Source of the DNA: Oceanobacillus iheyensis HTE831
GTDB taxonomy: Bacteria > Bacillota > Bacilli > Bacillales > Amphibacillaceae
Assembly (NCBI RefSeq): GCF_000011245.1
Contig: NC_004193.1
Span: forward strand, 2,086,501-2,150,500
Direction: 5' to 3'
Length of the DNA: 64,000 bases
The notes beneath the pieces are model-generated. The model saw only the letters and a program-made list of their open reading frames with translations, ran no database searches and had not been told where the DNA came from. Made by a program: the position numbers and the translations under genes. Positions 19,144-29,032 of the stretch are shown piece by piece; position 1 is the stretch's first letter; the number at the start of each line of letters is the position of its first letter.

Positions 19144-20421
19144 TTAAGCACTTTCTTTTGGTAACTTTTCATTCCCAAGTTTTACTGTGCCGTCTCGAAA
19201 TACAAGTTTCGGACTACCATCATCATCAGAAACTGTTTCTTTCGTAATAATGCATCTATCCACGTCTTCTCTTGAAGGAATGTCAAACATTACGTCAACA
19301 ATTATACCTTCAATAATGGATCGTAGCCCTCGAGCTCCAGTTTTTCGTTCAATTGCTTTCTTCGCAATTTCTTGTAGTGCCTCTTCCTCAAATTCAAGCT
19401 CAACATGGTCAATCTCAAATAATTTTTGATATTGTTTAACTAATGCATTTTTTGGCTTAGTTAGGATTTCAATTAACGCCTCTTCGTCTAATGGAGTTAA
19501 GCTTCCAATAACTGGAATACGTCCGATAAACTCTGGAATTAGACCGTAACGCAATAAATCTTCAGGTAGAACTTTTGAAAGTAATTGACCAGTGTCTAAA
19601 TCTTCTTGTTTTTCATGAGAACCGAAACCAATTACTTTCTTACCTAAACGGCGCTTGATAACTTGATCAATACCATCAAACGCACCACCAACGATGAATA
19701 AGATATTGGTAGTATCAATCTGAATAAATTCTTGGTGCGGATGTTTTCTTCCACCTTGTGGTGGAACACTAGCTACAGTACCTTCAAGAATTTTCAATAA
19801 TGCTTGCTGTACACCTTCACCAGATACATCACGAGTGATGGATGGATTTTCAGATTTACGAGCTACTTTATCAATCTCATCTATATATATAATACCTTTT
19901 TCCGCTTTCTCTACATCATAATCGGCAGCTTGAATTAATTTTAGAAGAATATTCTCAACATCTTCCCCTACATAACCAGCTTCTGTTAGAGAAGTAGCGT
20001 CTGCCATTGCAAATGGTACATTAATAATTCTAGCCAATGTTTGTGCAAGTAATGTTTTACCACTACCAGTAGGTCCTATCATCGCAATATTACTTTTAGC
20101 AATTTCAACTTCATCGTTGCCTTTGCCAGAATTCACGCGTTTATAGTGATTATATACTGCTACAGAGAGGTTCTTCTTTGCTTTATCTTGACCGATTACA
20201 TAATCATCAAGTATATCGCAAATTTCCTTTGGTTTTGGAATTTCGTTCATTTCCATATCTTCTTCTGTACCTAATTCTTCTTCTACGATTTCAGTACAGA
20301 GATCTATACACTCATCACATATATACACGCCTGGTCCGGCAACTAGTTTCCTTACTTGCTCCTGACTTTTTCCACAAAAGGAACATTTCAATTGTCCTTT
20401 TTCCTCATTAAATTTAAACAT
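19144..20421 (-). CDS. clpX: ATP-dependent Clp protease ATPase subunit ClpX
   Basis: Hexameric unfoldase that feeds substrates to ClpP. 425 aa. The N-terminal zinc-binding domain has C13, C16, C35 and C38 (CSFC ... CDEC). Walker A GPTGSGKT is at 116-123, Walker B is IIYIDEIDK, the pore loop GYVGED follows, and IGF-type loop sequence VIGFGS contacts ClpP. Own transcription unit between tig and lonA. A short hairpin in the leader (20441-20458) is close to the ribosome site. Confidence 0.98.
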   Translation of the reverse strand: MFKFNEEKGQLKCSFCGKSQEQVRKLVAGPGVYICDECIDLCTEIVEEELGTEEDMEMNEIPKPKEICDILDDYVIGQDKAKKNLSVAVYNHYKRVNSGKGNDEVEIAKSNIAMIGPTGSGKTLLAQTLARIINVPFAMADATSLTEAGYVGEDVENILLKLIQAADYDVEKAEKGIIYIDEIDKVARKSENPSITRDVSGEGVQQALLKILEGTVASVPPQGGRKHPHQEFIQIDTTNILFIVGGAFDGIDQVIKRRLGKKVIGFGSHEKQEDLDTGQLLSKVLPEDLLRYGLIPEFIGRIPVIGSLTPLDEEALIEILTKPKNALVKQYQKLFEIDHVELEFEEEALQEIAKKAIERKTGARGLRSIIEGIIVDVMFDIPSREDVDRCIITKETVSDDDGSPKLVFRDGTVKLGNEKLPKESA

Positions 20422-20665
20422 TACTTTTCACCCCTAAACGTGCTGAAATCGTTCAGCAATCAACTTTTATAGTCATCATATCAGATACAAAATAAAAACA
20501 AAACAATATACCTTTTAGTGTCTCCCATTTGTCAGTGATAAATAAGTCTGTTCTTTCATTATGGATTTTTTTAATAAAAAGTCAACAATTTTACAAACAA
20601 TTATTTCCACTTTCACTATATGTTTAAACAGTGAGTAAATATCCATATAATTACTAGAAATATGA

Positions 20666-20699
20666 AAGACAAGGTGCGACAAAAATCGCACCTTGTCTT
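20666..20699 (-). terminator. Terminator after tig
   Basis: Minus strand: AAGACAAGGTGCGA pairs perfectly (14 bp) with TCGCACCTTGTCTT around a short loop, followed by TCATATTT. Confidence 0.82.
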
Positions 20700-20713
20700 C
20701 TATCCAACTGTCA

Positions 20714-22000
20714 TTATTTAGTCTTGCTGTTTTCTGCTAAGAAGTCAATTGCAGCTTTAACTTTCAAATCATTTTCTAGCGTTTCTGTGTTTCCACCTAG
20801 CATTTGTACTAGTTGATCAACTTCCGCGCCGTACATAGAAGCCATTTTTTCAAGTTCAGCTTTTATGTCTTCTTCTGAAGGTTTTATACCTTCTGCTTCA
20901 GAAATAGCTTCTAATGTTAGATTAGTTTTCACACGCTTTGCAGCATCTTCACGCATTTGTTCTTTTAGAGCATCCTCATCTTGCCCAGAGAACTGTGCGT
21001 ACATTTCTAATGTCATACCTTGCATCTGAAGTTGTTGTTCAAACTCACGAACCATTTGGTTTACTTCTGTATCAACCATTGCTTCAGGAATATCTACTTC
21101 AACATTATCTGAAGCTTTTTGGATTAGTTCTTCACGCTTTTTATTTTCAACTTCTTGTTTTTTATTTGTTTCTAACTCATTACGTTTTTTCTTTTTCAAC
21201 TCATCTAATGATTCTACTTCTTCATCGACATCTTTTGCAAATTCATCATCAAGTTCTGGTAGTTCTTTCGCTTTTACTTCATTAATTTTTACGTTAAATA
21301 CAGCTTCTTTACCAGCTAAATCTTCTGCATGGTATTCTTCTGGGAAAGTAACAGTAACTTCTGTTTCTTCTCCTGCTTTCTTACCAATAAGCTGCTCTTC
21401 AAATCCTGGAATGAATTGACCAGAACCAATTTCTAATGAATGATTTTCACCTTTACCGCCTTCAAAAGCAACTCCATCTTGGAAACCTTCAAAGTCAATA
21501 ACAGCAGTATCGCCATTTTCAATAGCTTCTTCTTCTTTTACAATTAGTTCAGCATGACGCTCACGTACATTTTCAATCTCTTTTTCTACATCTTCATCTG
21601 TAACTTCTACTGATTCTTCTTCTACTTCTAAGCCTTTGTATTCGCCAAGTTTCACTTCTGGCTTCACTTCAACTTCAGCAGTAAAGATTAATTCTTTACC
21701 TCTTTCGATTTGATCAATATCCACAGATGGTTGAGCTATAGGGAAGATATCCGCTTCTTCCACTGCTTTTGTATATGCAGATGGTAATACAATATCTACC
21801 GCGTCTTGATAAAGTGCTTCTACGCCAAAACGTTTTTCGAATATCCCGCGAGGTATTTTCCCTTTACGGAATCCTGGAATCTGAACATCTTTAGATACTT
21901 TTTTAAAGGCTTGATCTAATGCCTGCTCAAACTCTTCAGCTGAGACTTCAAAAGTTAGTACACCTTTATTACCTTCTTGTTTTTCCCATTTTGCTGTCAT
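20714..22000 (-). CDS. tig: Trigger factor (ribosome-associated chaperone, peptidyl-prolyl isomerase)
   Basis: Binds nascent chains at the ribosome exit. 428 aa. The N-terminal ribosome-binding domain carries the signature [11 protein letters not shown] (about 41-51). The FKBP-type PPIase domain runs about 160-245 ([19 protein letters not shown]). The C-terminal helical chaperone domain is very acidic ([27 protein letters not shown]). GGAGGG site before ATG. Promoter immediately upstream. Confidence 0.98.
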   Translation of the reverse strand: MTAKWEKQEGNKGVLTFEVSAEEFEQALDQAFKKVSKDVQIPGFRKGKIPRGIFEKRFGVEALYQDAVDIVLPSAYTKAVEEADIFPIAQPSVDIDQIERGKELIFTAEVEVKPEVKLGEYKGLEVEEESVEVTDEDVEKEIENVRERHAELIVKEEEAIENGDTAVIDFEGFQDGVAFEGGKGENHSLEIGSGQFIPGFEEQLIGKKAGEETEVTVTFPEEYHAEDLAGKEAVFNVKINEVKAKELPELDDEFAKDVDEEVESLDELKKKKRNELETNKKQEVENKKREELIQKASDNVEVDIPEAMVDTEVNQMVREFEQQLQMQGMTLEMYAQFSGQDEDALKEQMREDAAKRVKTNLTLEAISEAEGIKPSEEDIKAELEKMASMYGAEVDQLVQMLGGNTETLENDLKVKAAIDFLAENSKTK

Positions 22001-22078
22001 TATTTATTCCCTCCAAAATCTATAATACAAATTTCTTTGTTTTTCATAAATGTAATGTTCGCTATTTACAACCATCTC

Positions 22079-22106
22079 ATTATAACATAAATGCTAATGG
22101 TTTCAA
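22079..22106 (-). promoter_or_regulatory. Sigma-A promoter of tig
   Basis: Minus strand: -35 TTGAAA (22101-22106), 16-bp spacer, -10 TATAAT (22079-22084). Confidence 0.75.
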
Positions 22107-22116
22107 GCATTTTACG

Positions 22117-23097
22117 CTATTCTTCAATGATACTAAGATATAGTGAGTCGGACATTTGAATGGAATCCATCCATTTCTGAATATCGTCGCTTAATTCTTC
22201 CATATTTACATCTATCTGAAAATAACGCTTTGCTACATTTATTGCTGCTGAGATAAATATATCTGTTTGTTCACTCAATGTTTCAAATGGATAGATTACA
22301 TAAAAATAACGATATATAAGCTGTTCAATCAACTGCTGCAAAGATGGATTATTTTCCATCCTCATTTCCAATGCTTTCTTAGCCATTTGATATTCATGTA
22401 AATCTTCTATCTTGTCTAACTGTGTAGGTATAATATCCAAGCTCACATCAAACTTATGTATGGGTATTATTTCGCTCACTTTACTATCAACTAGCCATTG
22501 TACTAAACATGTCTTTACAACGGGATGTATTTGATTATTATCAAGTAAGGGAAACATATCCGAAGAAGGACTTATATTTAATGTACTCAATTTTTTTAAA
22601 AGCTGCCATTGCTTTTTATGCTGATCTTGATTAATCGCTTGATGTAACTCATCTTTATAGATAGAAGAAGAATCTTTTTGGATATCTATCTTCATACTTT
22701 GACTCATCTCATATAATTGTTGAAATGGTTCCCGTAAAAGCTCTGGCACATTATTTTGTTCAAACTCGTATCCCACTTGCTCCATAAGTATTTCATACTG
22801 ACTTGTTTGAAATAAAATCGTCAAATAAATATGTAAGTAATGATAATAATGTTCATCTTTGTTTGCTATTAAATCTTCACAAAGCTCTTGCGCATCTTTA
22901 TAATCTCCTAACTCCATTAAACACATTAATTTACCTATGTAAATCTCATGACTACTTGCATGATATTCTATTAAATGATTAAGCTTGTCTAAAGCTTCTT
23001 CATAACGCTTTTCTTGTAATGCTCTCAGACTTTCATCCTCTAGTGTTTTCTTTACAGAGGGGAACAATACTACATTATCTACTTCCTTATAGCTCAT
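22117..23097 (-). CDS. ysoA: TPR-repeat protein YsoA
   Basis: 326 aa, mostly helical. Residues about 22-110 show TPR-like spacing (LRALQEKRYEEALDKLNHLIEYHASSHEIYIGKLMCLMELGDYKDAQELCEDLI), consistent with protein-protein interaction repeats. The rest is helical without a recognised motif. The position upstream of tig matches B. subtilis ysoA. No signal peptide, so cytoplasmic. Function unknown. Confidence 0.82.
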   Translation of the reverse strand: MSYKEVDNVVLFPSVKKTLEDESLRALQEKRYEEALDKLNHLIEYHASSHEIYIGKLMCLMELGDYKDAQELCEDLIANKDEHYYHYLHIYLTILFQTSQYEILMEQVGYEFEQNNVPELLREPFQQLYEMSQSMKIDIQKDSSSIYKDELHQAINQDQHKKQWQLLKKLSTLNISPSSDMFPLLDNNQIHPVVKTCLVQWLVDSKVSEIIPIHKFDVSLDIIPTQLDKIEDLHEYQMAKKALEMRMENNPSLQQLIEQLIYRYFYVIYPFETLSEQTDIFISAAINVAKRYFQIDVNMEELSDDIQKWMDSIQMSDSLYLSIIEE

Positions 23098-23676
23098 TTC
23101 TTCACCTCGCTCTCCACATCAAAATTGACATTATTAGTGTATACCCCAATAAATTATAACTTAAACACTCTAAAAATAGCTACAAGCCTTTCTATAAATA
23201 TAGCTAAGATAATTATGAAAACAAAAAGAATTTGTTTGGGATATTTTTAACATGGTTTTCTGATTTTACCCGAATCTACCTTATTAAAATAGGTTTAAGA
23301 TTGTAAAAAAAAATATGTCCAACTTTAATTACATTCTATAATTTCCTATTTAAATCCTGCCAACAGACAGAAATTCTAAATAGATGCTATATTTTAACAA
23401 AATTCGACTTAAATCACCATCTAATTATTCTCCCCCACTAATATAATTAGAAAACGAAACTCCATTCCGGAATTCCATGCCTATTACAAAACCGATAAGA
23501 TATTGGTACCCTTACGATCTATTTCTACTAAACCATTTTCCTATTTCACTTCTAAAACCTTGTACACCTCCAATGAATTCAGTGCTGCCAATAGGTAGCA
23601 GCCGTTCCTTATTCAATTAAAATTCTATAAAATACAGCAGCTGATTAATTGAATGTATATTTTTAGGAGGTCAACT
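23098..23676 (+). promoter_or_regulatory. Gene-poor leader of the nucleotide-sugar dehydrogenase, with a GerE-box-like site
   Basis: No gene in about 580 bp. Near the right end I see CAATAGGTAGCA (23589-23600), 10 of 12 with the GerE consensus RWWTRGGYnnYY. TATAAAATA (23626-23634) resembles a sigma-K -10 with its first base changed, and there is no good -35. A 9-bp inverted repeat (ATTCAATTA 23611-23619, TAATTGAAT 23646-23654) brackets that -10. The spacing places the GerE-like box about 46 bp before the inferred start point, which is compatible with activation by GerE. Confidence 0.4.
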
Positions 23677-24999
23677 ATGAAAAAAACAAACAATACAACA
23701 AACACTCCCTACGTAAATTCAAAAGTAGGTGTAATTGGCATGGGTTATGTCGGACTTCCTCTAGCTTTATTATTCTTAAAAAAAGGATATCAAGTTACTG
23801 GAATTGATATTAATCAATCTAAAATTAGCCAATTACAAAACGGAAAAAGTTATATTCCAGATATTAAAGACAACGAACTACAGGATGCGCTAAAAACGGA
23901 TAGTATTATATTTACTTCCAACTATGATGTCATAAGTCAATTAGATATTATCGTAATATGCGTTCCAACACCTTTAACAAAAGAGCAAATTCCTGATCTT
24001 AGTTATATCAAAAATGTAAGTGAAGAAATATATCCAAGACTGCAAATTAATCAGTTAGTTATTTTGGAAAGTTCCACTTATCCAGGAACAACACGTGATA
24101 TTCTCCTACCAATATTAGAAAAAAGCGATCTACAAATTGGTTCAGAGTTCTATCTAGGTTATTCTCCAGAGAGAATTGACCCTGGAAATAACACGTTAAA
24201 AGTAGAAGAAATTCCTAAAGTAGTTGGCGGTATATCAGAGGGTTGCCTGCAACATATAACTGATTTCTATCAAAATGTATTTGATGAAATAATTCCAACT
24301 TCTTCTGTTGAAATAGCTGAACTATGTAAATTAGTGGAGAATAGTTATCGTTTTATTAATGTATCCTTTATAAACGAATTGGCAATGCTCTGCGATCAAT
24401 TAAATATTAATTTATGGGAAGCAATTGATGCTGCTAGTTCAAAACCATATGGTTTTCAACCGTTTTACCCGGGACCTGGAATCGGAGGACATTGCATTCC
24501 GATTGATCCACTATATTTGTCATGGATAGGACAACAACATGGATTTAATAACCAATTTCTAGCTCTTGCAGAGCAAAAAAACAAAGATATAAGTCAGTAT
24601 GTAATCAATCAGATTAATAATATCGTTCATGCAGAAAAACCTATTAATGAGGCAAATATTCTTATCTGTGGTGTATCATACAAAAAAGATTCCAATGATG
24701 TTCGAACGTCTCCGCCTTTAGACATCATGAAAACGTTAGTAAAAAGTTACAAAAGTTTGGTGTACTTTGATCCAGCTGTTCCAACTGTTGAAATCAACCA
24801 ACAAACATATCACAGTACGGAGATAACTCCCCAACTATTAAAAAAAATGGATATAGTTGTCATATTAGTCGACCATTCTGCCATTCCTGTCCAGGACATA
24901 CTAAACCATGCAAAAATAGTATATGATACCAAGAATGTAACTGCTGGATTAACCGGAAGTGCTAAATTATTCTTGTTAGGTAACGGAAATATATCTTAG
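23677..24999 (+). CDS. Nucleotide-sugar (UDP-HexNAc type) 6-dehydrogenase
   Basis: Oxidises C6 of a UDP-sugar to the uronic acid with NAD. 440 aa. NAD-binding KVGVIGMGYVGLPLAL is near residue 18, and catalytic C273 lies in GIGGHCIPIDPLYLSW. The GHCIPIDPxYLSW form is typical of the WbpA/TviB/WecC group (UDP-GlcNAc or UDP-ManNAc dehydrogenases) rather than plain UDP-glucose dehydrogenase, but the substrate is inference. It may correspond to B. subtilis YtcA. ATG at 23677 has AGGAGG 6 bp upstream, better than an in-frame ATG at 23653. Followed at once by a glycosyltransferase. Confidence 0.88.
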   Translation: MKKTNNTTNTPYVNSKVGVIGMGYVGLPLALLFLKKGYQVTGIDINQSKISQLQNGKSYIPDIKDNELQDALKTDSIIFTSNYDVISQLDIIVICVPTPLTKEQIPDLSYIKNVSEEIYPRLQINQLVILESSTYPGTTRDILLPILEKSDLQIGSEFYLGYSPERIDPGNNTLKVEEIPKVVGGISEGCLQHITDFYQNVFDEIIPTSSVEIAELCKLVENSYRFINVSFINELAMLCDQLNINLWEAIDAASSKPYGFQPFYPGPGIGGHCIPIDPLYLSWIGQQHGFNNQFLALAEQKNKDISQYVINQINNIVHAEKPINEANILICGVSYKKDSNDVRTSPPLDIMKTLVKSYKSLVYFDPAVPTVEINQQTYHSTEITPQLLKKMDIVVILVDHSAIPVQDILNHAKIVYDTKNVTAGLTGSAKLFLLGNGNIS

Positions 25000-25011
25000 T
25001 TGGTGACCTTT

Positions 25012-25698
25012 ATGATATCAATCATTACTTGTACGAATCGAGATCATATGATGGAAAATATATTCCTTAACTATAGTTCACAGACTATAGAGAACAAGGA
25101 ATTAATTATCATTTTAAATAACGATAGTATTAATCTTTCCCGATGGATTGGCAAAGCTGCCAATTATTCCAATGTATCTGTTTTTCAACTACCTGAATGG
25201 TATACAGCTAGTGAGTGTAAAATGTTTGCATCTCAACAAGCATCCTTTGATTATATTGCTAAATTTGATGATGATGACTACTATGCTCCTAATTATTTAA
25301 AATCCATTTGGTCTATATATCAAACCAACAAAGAAGTAGATATTATAGGAAAGAGTACGGTTTATGTATATTTTCAGGAAAGCAATTATCTAGGAATCTT
25401 ACATTCTAGTAAAGAAAACCAATATACAAATCGAGTAGTAGATTCAACTCTTACTTTTAAGAAAGATGTGTTATCTAAAGTGTCATTTATAAGAAGCAAG
25501 TATGGTTCTGACGCTAAATTTCAAAAGGATTGCATTTATAATGGGTTTAACATTTATTCTACTGACAGATTCAATCATGTTGTTTTCCGAAATGAACATC
25601 ATAATGATCACACGTGGAAAATTACAGACCAACAGCTAATGAATGCATGTACAGACCTTATTTGTACGAATGATTTTAAATCAATCATTCACCGTTAA
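25012..25698 (+). CDS. Family-2-like glycosyltransferase
   Basis: About 228 aa. The N-terminus SIITCTNRDHMMENIFLNYSSQ and the FDDDDYYAPNYL motif near residue 84 are the nucleotide-binding start and DxD metal site of GT-A enzymes. No membrane segment is evident, so it acts in the cytosol or at the inner membrane face. ATG at 25012 has a weak GGTG site; in-frame TTG and GTG codons at 25000 and 25003 are alternatives directly after the dehydrogenase stop. Probably co-transcribed with the dehydrogenase. Acceptor unknown. Confidence 0.8.
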   Translation: MISIITCTNRDHMMENIFLNYSSQTIENKELIIILNNDSINLSRWIGKAANYSNVSVFQLPEWYTASECKMFASQQASFDYIAKFDDDDYYAPNYLKSIWSIYQTNKEVDIIGKSTVYVYFQESNYLGILHSSKENQYTNRVVDSTLTFKKDVLSKVSFIRSKYGSDAKFQKDCIYNGFNIYSTDRFNHVVFRNEHHNDHTWKITDQQLMNACTDLICTNDFKSIIHR

Positions 25699-25747
25699 AA
25701 ACAGAAAATAGATGCCTATTTTGTTAAATCAATTATATTCCCCCTAT

Positions 25748-25774
25748 ACGTATATTTATAACTTTCATAGTATA
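25748..25774 (+). promoter_or_regulatory. Sigma-K-type promoter before the epimerase gene
   Basis: AC at 25748-25749, 16-bp spacer, then CATAGTATA (25766-25774), a full match to the sigma-K consensus AC-N16-CATAnnnTA. It lies 38 bp before the TTG start. Predicts transcription in the mother cell late in sporulation. Confidence 0.65.
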
Positions 25775-25812
25775 TCAAGATCTAACTAACAAACGAAAAA
25801 GGGGAATGAAAT

Positions 25813-26742
25813 TTGACAAAATATTTAGTTACTGGCGGCGCAGGATTCGTAGGATCAAATATCGTAAGGAAGCTTATTTCAAACGGGGAATCGGTTAGAT
25901 TGCTAGATAATTTCAGTACAGGAAACAAGAACAATATAGCAGATATTAACGATCAAGTAGAGATAATTAGCGGAGACTTTACAAATAAAGCAGTAGTTAA
26001 AGAAGCTATGAAAGGTGTAGATATTATCTTACATCAAGGGGCTATTCCTTCTGTTCCTAAATCAATCGACAATCCAATATTATCTAATTATGCAAATGTG
26101 AACGGTACACTTACTCTTTTAAACGCTGCCGTTGAGGAAGGTGTCAGTCGATTTGTATACGCAGCTTCTTCTTCCGCTTATGGCAATAATAAAAGGTTAC
26201 CGAAACAAGAAGATATGATTGCTAATCCTATGTCACCTTATGCAGTTAGTAAATATACGGGTGAACTATATTGTAAAGTTTTTTATGAAATATACGGATT
26301 AGAAACGATTTCCTTACGTTATTTTAATGTATTCGGCCCAAGACAAAATCCACATTCAAAATATGCTGCGGTCATTCCAGCATTTATAGAATCAATCATT
26401 CAAAATCAATCACCTATTATATACGGTGATGGTACACAATCAAGAGATTTCACTTATATCGATAATGTTGTATCTGCTAATCTACTTGCCGCTACCGCGA
26501 AAAATTTAAAAGGGGAAGTAGTTAATATCGGTACTGGAACCCAAATACAGCTAAATGATTTGGTGGATCGTATTAACAATATTTTAGGAAAAAACATTTC
26601 TGCTATCCATACGAAGGATCGTGCAGGTGACGTTAAACATTCCTTAGCTGACATACAGCGCGCTAAAGATATAATAAACTATGAACCAATAACTACATTT
26701 GATGATGGTTTAATAAAAACAGTAGAATGGTTTGACAAATAA
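25813..26742 (+). CDS. NAD-dependent nucleotide-sugar 4-epimerase
   Basis: 309 aa, extended short-chain dehydrogenase. GGAGFVGSN (about 8-16) binds NAD. The catalytic tail SPYAVSKYTGE contains the YxxxK pair, with Ser in ASSSAYG. It resembles the WbpP/TviC/GalE group that epimerises C4 of UDP-GlcNAc, UDP-GlcNAcA or UDP-Glc. With the neighbouring dehydrogenase it could make UDP-GalNAcA or UDP-GalA. The start is TTG, with GGGG 8 bp upstream; an ATG nearby is out of frame. May correspond to B. subtilis YtcB. It has its own sigma-K-like promoter. Confidence 0.88.
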   Translation: MTKYLVTGGAGFVGSNIVRKLISNGESVRLLDNFSTGNKNNIADINDQVEIISGDFTNKAVVKEAMKGVDIILHQGAIPSVPKSIDNPILSNYANVNGTLTLLNAAVEEGVSRFVYAASSSAYGNNKRLPKQEDMIANPMSPYAVSKYTGELYCKVFYEIYGLETISLRYFNVFGPRQNPHSKYAAVIPAFIESIIQNQSPIIYGDGTQSRDFTYIDNVVSANLLAATAKNLKGEVVNIGTGTQIQLNDLVDRINNILGKNISAIHTKDRAGDVKHSLADIQRAKDIINYEPITTFDDGLIKTVEWFDK

Positions 26743-26748
26743 ATTATG

Positions 26749-26848
26749 AAGCAGATGAAATAAAAGAAAGAACAGTTTTTTCTAATTTAATTAATTAGGA
26801 CTGTTAATGTTAAAATATAATCTAAATTTCATCTGCTTTACGTTTTTT
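26749..26848 (+). terminator. Long nested terminator hairpin after the epimerase
   Basis: AAGCAGATGAAAT (26749-26761) pairs exactly with ATTTCATCTGCTT (26826-26838), followed by a T-run at 26843-26848. Inside, AACAGT pairs with ACTGTT and CTAATT with AATTAG. The 64-nt inner part makes it unusually large for an intrinsic terminator. Confidence 0.7.
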
Positions 26849-26912
26849 CTCTGTTTATTTATTTATTATGACGTCAAATATCTATTTCGAATTGGAATTT
26901 TTCATCCTCCTA

Positions 26913-28193
26913 TCACATAAACAATTCATCCACTCTTACTGGCAAACCACTATTTATAGACATATTACCAGCTATGCCGGTAAGAATAGATATCGCTCCA
27001 TCTATATGACTTGCAGACCGATTAAATCTATCTTCTTTTGAATGCCCAAATAAGTCATTAAGTAATAGAGGATCTCCTCCACCATGACCACCCTCTTCTT
27101 CAATGACATTCACCTCATACGGTTGACCAAACATCGGAAGAACACGAATAAATTTTTCCTTTACTTTACCTTCATCAGCTTTCGAACCGCCTGAGTTAAT
27201 ATACGATTGTTCCTTCACTTGTACTTCTAATCTCCCTTTACTTCCATTAAATACAACAATAAAACCTTCCCAAGGCATATAGGCATTTAAAGAATAATTA
27301 AGAATTGCTTTATTTTTATATTTAATTAGTACTCCAAGTGTGTCTTCAATGCTGATCCCATCCCCAAAAACACTTTGGTCCCGATGATAGCCATCTTCAT
27401 GTTCTGCATCTAAATACATTGCCTTCAAATGTTTATTTTCTTCTAAATTAATAGCAAAAGGATCATTAAGTGCTCTTTCATCCTGATATGCTCGCTGATA
27501 AAAATTTGTGACTCCTCGACTTTCAGCATTTTCCCTTCCATAAAAACGTAAATCACCTAACGCATAGACTGTTTCTGGAGTTGTACTTAACCAAAAATTT
27601 ACTAAATCAAAATGATGGGTTGCTTTATGGACAAGTAATCCTCCACTATTTCTTTTATCACGATGCCACCTTCTAAAATAATCAGCACCATGTTGAGTGT
27701 CTAGAGCCCATTCAAAATTCACCGAGTATACTTCACCGATGACATCATTTAGTATTAACTCCTTTATTTTAGTATTGTGTGGAGCATAGCGATAATTGAA
27801 TGTAACACGAACTTCCTTATTCGTGCGATGAATAGCGTCCATAATTTGCTGACATTTTTCTACATCCGTTGTCATTGGTTTTTCGGTAATAACATTACAG
27901 CCGAGTTCTAATGATTGAATGATATAATAATGATGAGTTCTGTCTATCGAAGTTATGATTACGGTATCCGGTTTTTCTTTTTTGATCATAGTTTCAAAAT
28001 AAGATGATTTATATAATGGTATTTGGGGATGATTATACTTATCTTCGAGCAATTGATTAGCATAGTTCATTCTTGTTTCATTTATATCACAAAAAGCAAC
28101 CAGTTTTGCTGTTTCTTCATAATCCCTCGCTATTGCCCCATAAAAAAACTCAGCTCTTCCTCCTGTACCAACCAGTGCATACCTCTTTCTCAT
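26913..28193 (-). CDS. Gfo/Idh/MocA-family oxidoreductase
   Basis: 426 aa NAD(P)-dependent sugar or polyol oxidoreductase. N-terminal Rossmann domain YALVGTGGRAEFFYGAI, then the family signature EKPMT near residue 100. The C-terminal domain holds FRRWHRDKRNSGG and HKATHHFDLVNFW. Such enzymes occur in pectin and rhamnogalacturonan clusters and may process unusual sugars released there. Last gene of the pectin operon, after a 119-bp gap. The substrate cannot be told from sequence. Confidence 0.87.
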   Translation of the reverse strand: MRKRYALVGTGGRAEFFYGAIARDYEETAKLVAFCDINETRMNYANQLLEDKYNHPQIPLYKSSYFETMIKKEKPDTVIITSIDRTHHYYIIQSLELGCNVITEKPMTTDVEKCQQIMDAIHRTNKEVRVTFNYRYAPHNTKIKELILNDVIGEVYSVNFEWALDTQHGADYFRRWHRDKRNSGGLLVHKATHHFDLVNFWLSTTPETVYALGDLRFYGRENAESRGVTNFYQRAYQDERALNDPFAINLEENKHLKAMYLDAEHEDGYHRDQSVFGDGISIEDTLGVLIKYKNKAILNYSLNAYMPWEGFIVVFNGSKGRLEVQVKEQSYINSGGSKADEGKVKEKFIRVLPMFGQPYEVNVIEEEGGHGGGDPLLLNDLFGHSKEDRFNRSASHIDGAISILTGIAGNMSINSGLPVRVDELFM

Positions 28194-28312
28194 CTTTATC
28201 CTCCTAATCGCTTCTTTAGTCCTTTATTTACTAAGAGGTGACCTTCTTTCCGTATTATTTAAATTGGAATACCCCTTACCCTCATACAAATCCATTTACA
28301 TTATACGTTCTA

Positions 28313-29008
28313 CTACAATCCCATTTCTTCTTTATTTATAAACTTTGCTAAGGGCAACCGTAAATCATTGATTCCTTCTATTACAAGTTGAGCTATCGTA
28401 TTTGCTCCCAATTCTGTAAAATGAGTATTATCCTCCATACCTTCAGGGTAGTTAGAATAATCTCCCCGTTTCAACCACATATATAATTTTTTGGATAATT
28501 CCGGACCGATATTTTCGAGCAAAATGGTACTCTTTTCCGTAATATCAATCAAAGGTACTGCTAATTCCATAGCAAGTTCACGCATTGCAACGGGGTAAGA
28601 ACCATGTTTATCGAGTATCTTCCCTTTGATAGTAAAATTCCTTCTTTGAACAGGGGTCAATAAAACCGGGAAAGCTCCTTTAGATCTAGCATTACTGATA
28701 AATATCTCTAAATTTTGTTTATAGGTAGTAAATGGTTCAGTATATCGATCACTGTCGGCTTTAGAATCGTTATGTCCAAATTGAACAAATAAATAGTCTC
28801 CTGGTTTTATAAGTTGGCAAATCCGTTTTTGTCTTCCCTCTTGAATAAATGTTTTTGTACTCCTGCCTGGCACAGCTTCATTCCAGATTTTTATTTTTTC
28901 ATTAAAATATTGATCCAACACTTGTCCCCACCCCATTTGTGGTGCTCTATTTACATCATAAGTAGCCATTGTTGAATCCCCTGCAAGGAACAAATTTATA
29001 TGATTCAT
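28313..29008 (-). CDS. SGNH esterase (rhamnogalacturonan acetylesterase-like)
   Basis: 231 aa, similar to RhgT/YesT. Block I GDSTMA holds nucleophile S12; block III is FVQFGHNDS; block V DNTHFTELGA supplies Asp and His. Removes acetyl groups from pectic sugars. It has no signal peptide, so it should act on imported oligosaccharides inside the cell. ATG at 29008 with GGAGG 5 bp upstream is preferred over TTG at 29020. Lies in the pectin operon. Confidence 0.88.
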   Translation of the reverse strand: MNHINLFLAGDSTMATYDVNRAPQMGWGQVLDQYFNEKIKIWNEAVPGRSTKTFIQEGRQKRICQLIKPGDYLFVQFGHNDSKADSDRYTEPFTTYKQNLEIFISNARSKGAFPVLLTPVQRRNFTIKGKILDKHGSYPVAMRELAMELAVPLIDITEKSTILLENIGPELSKKLYMWLKRGDYSNYPEGMEDNTHFTELGANTIAQLVIEGINDLRLPLAKFINKEEMGL

Positions 29009-29032
29009 AGTTTCCTCCAATGGAAAGTATCG

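Noticed and set aside
20938..21285. 115-aa frame antisense to tig
   Set aside because: The leucine and histidine bias is what antisense of a Glu/Lys-rich gene gives.
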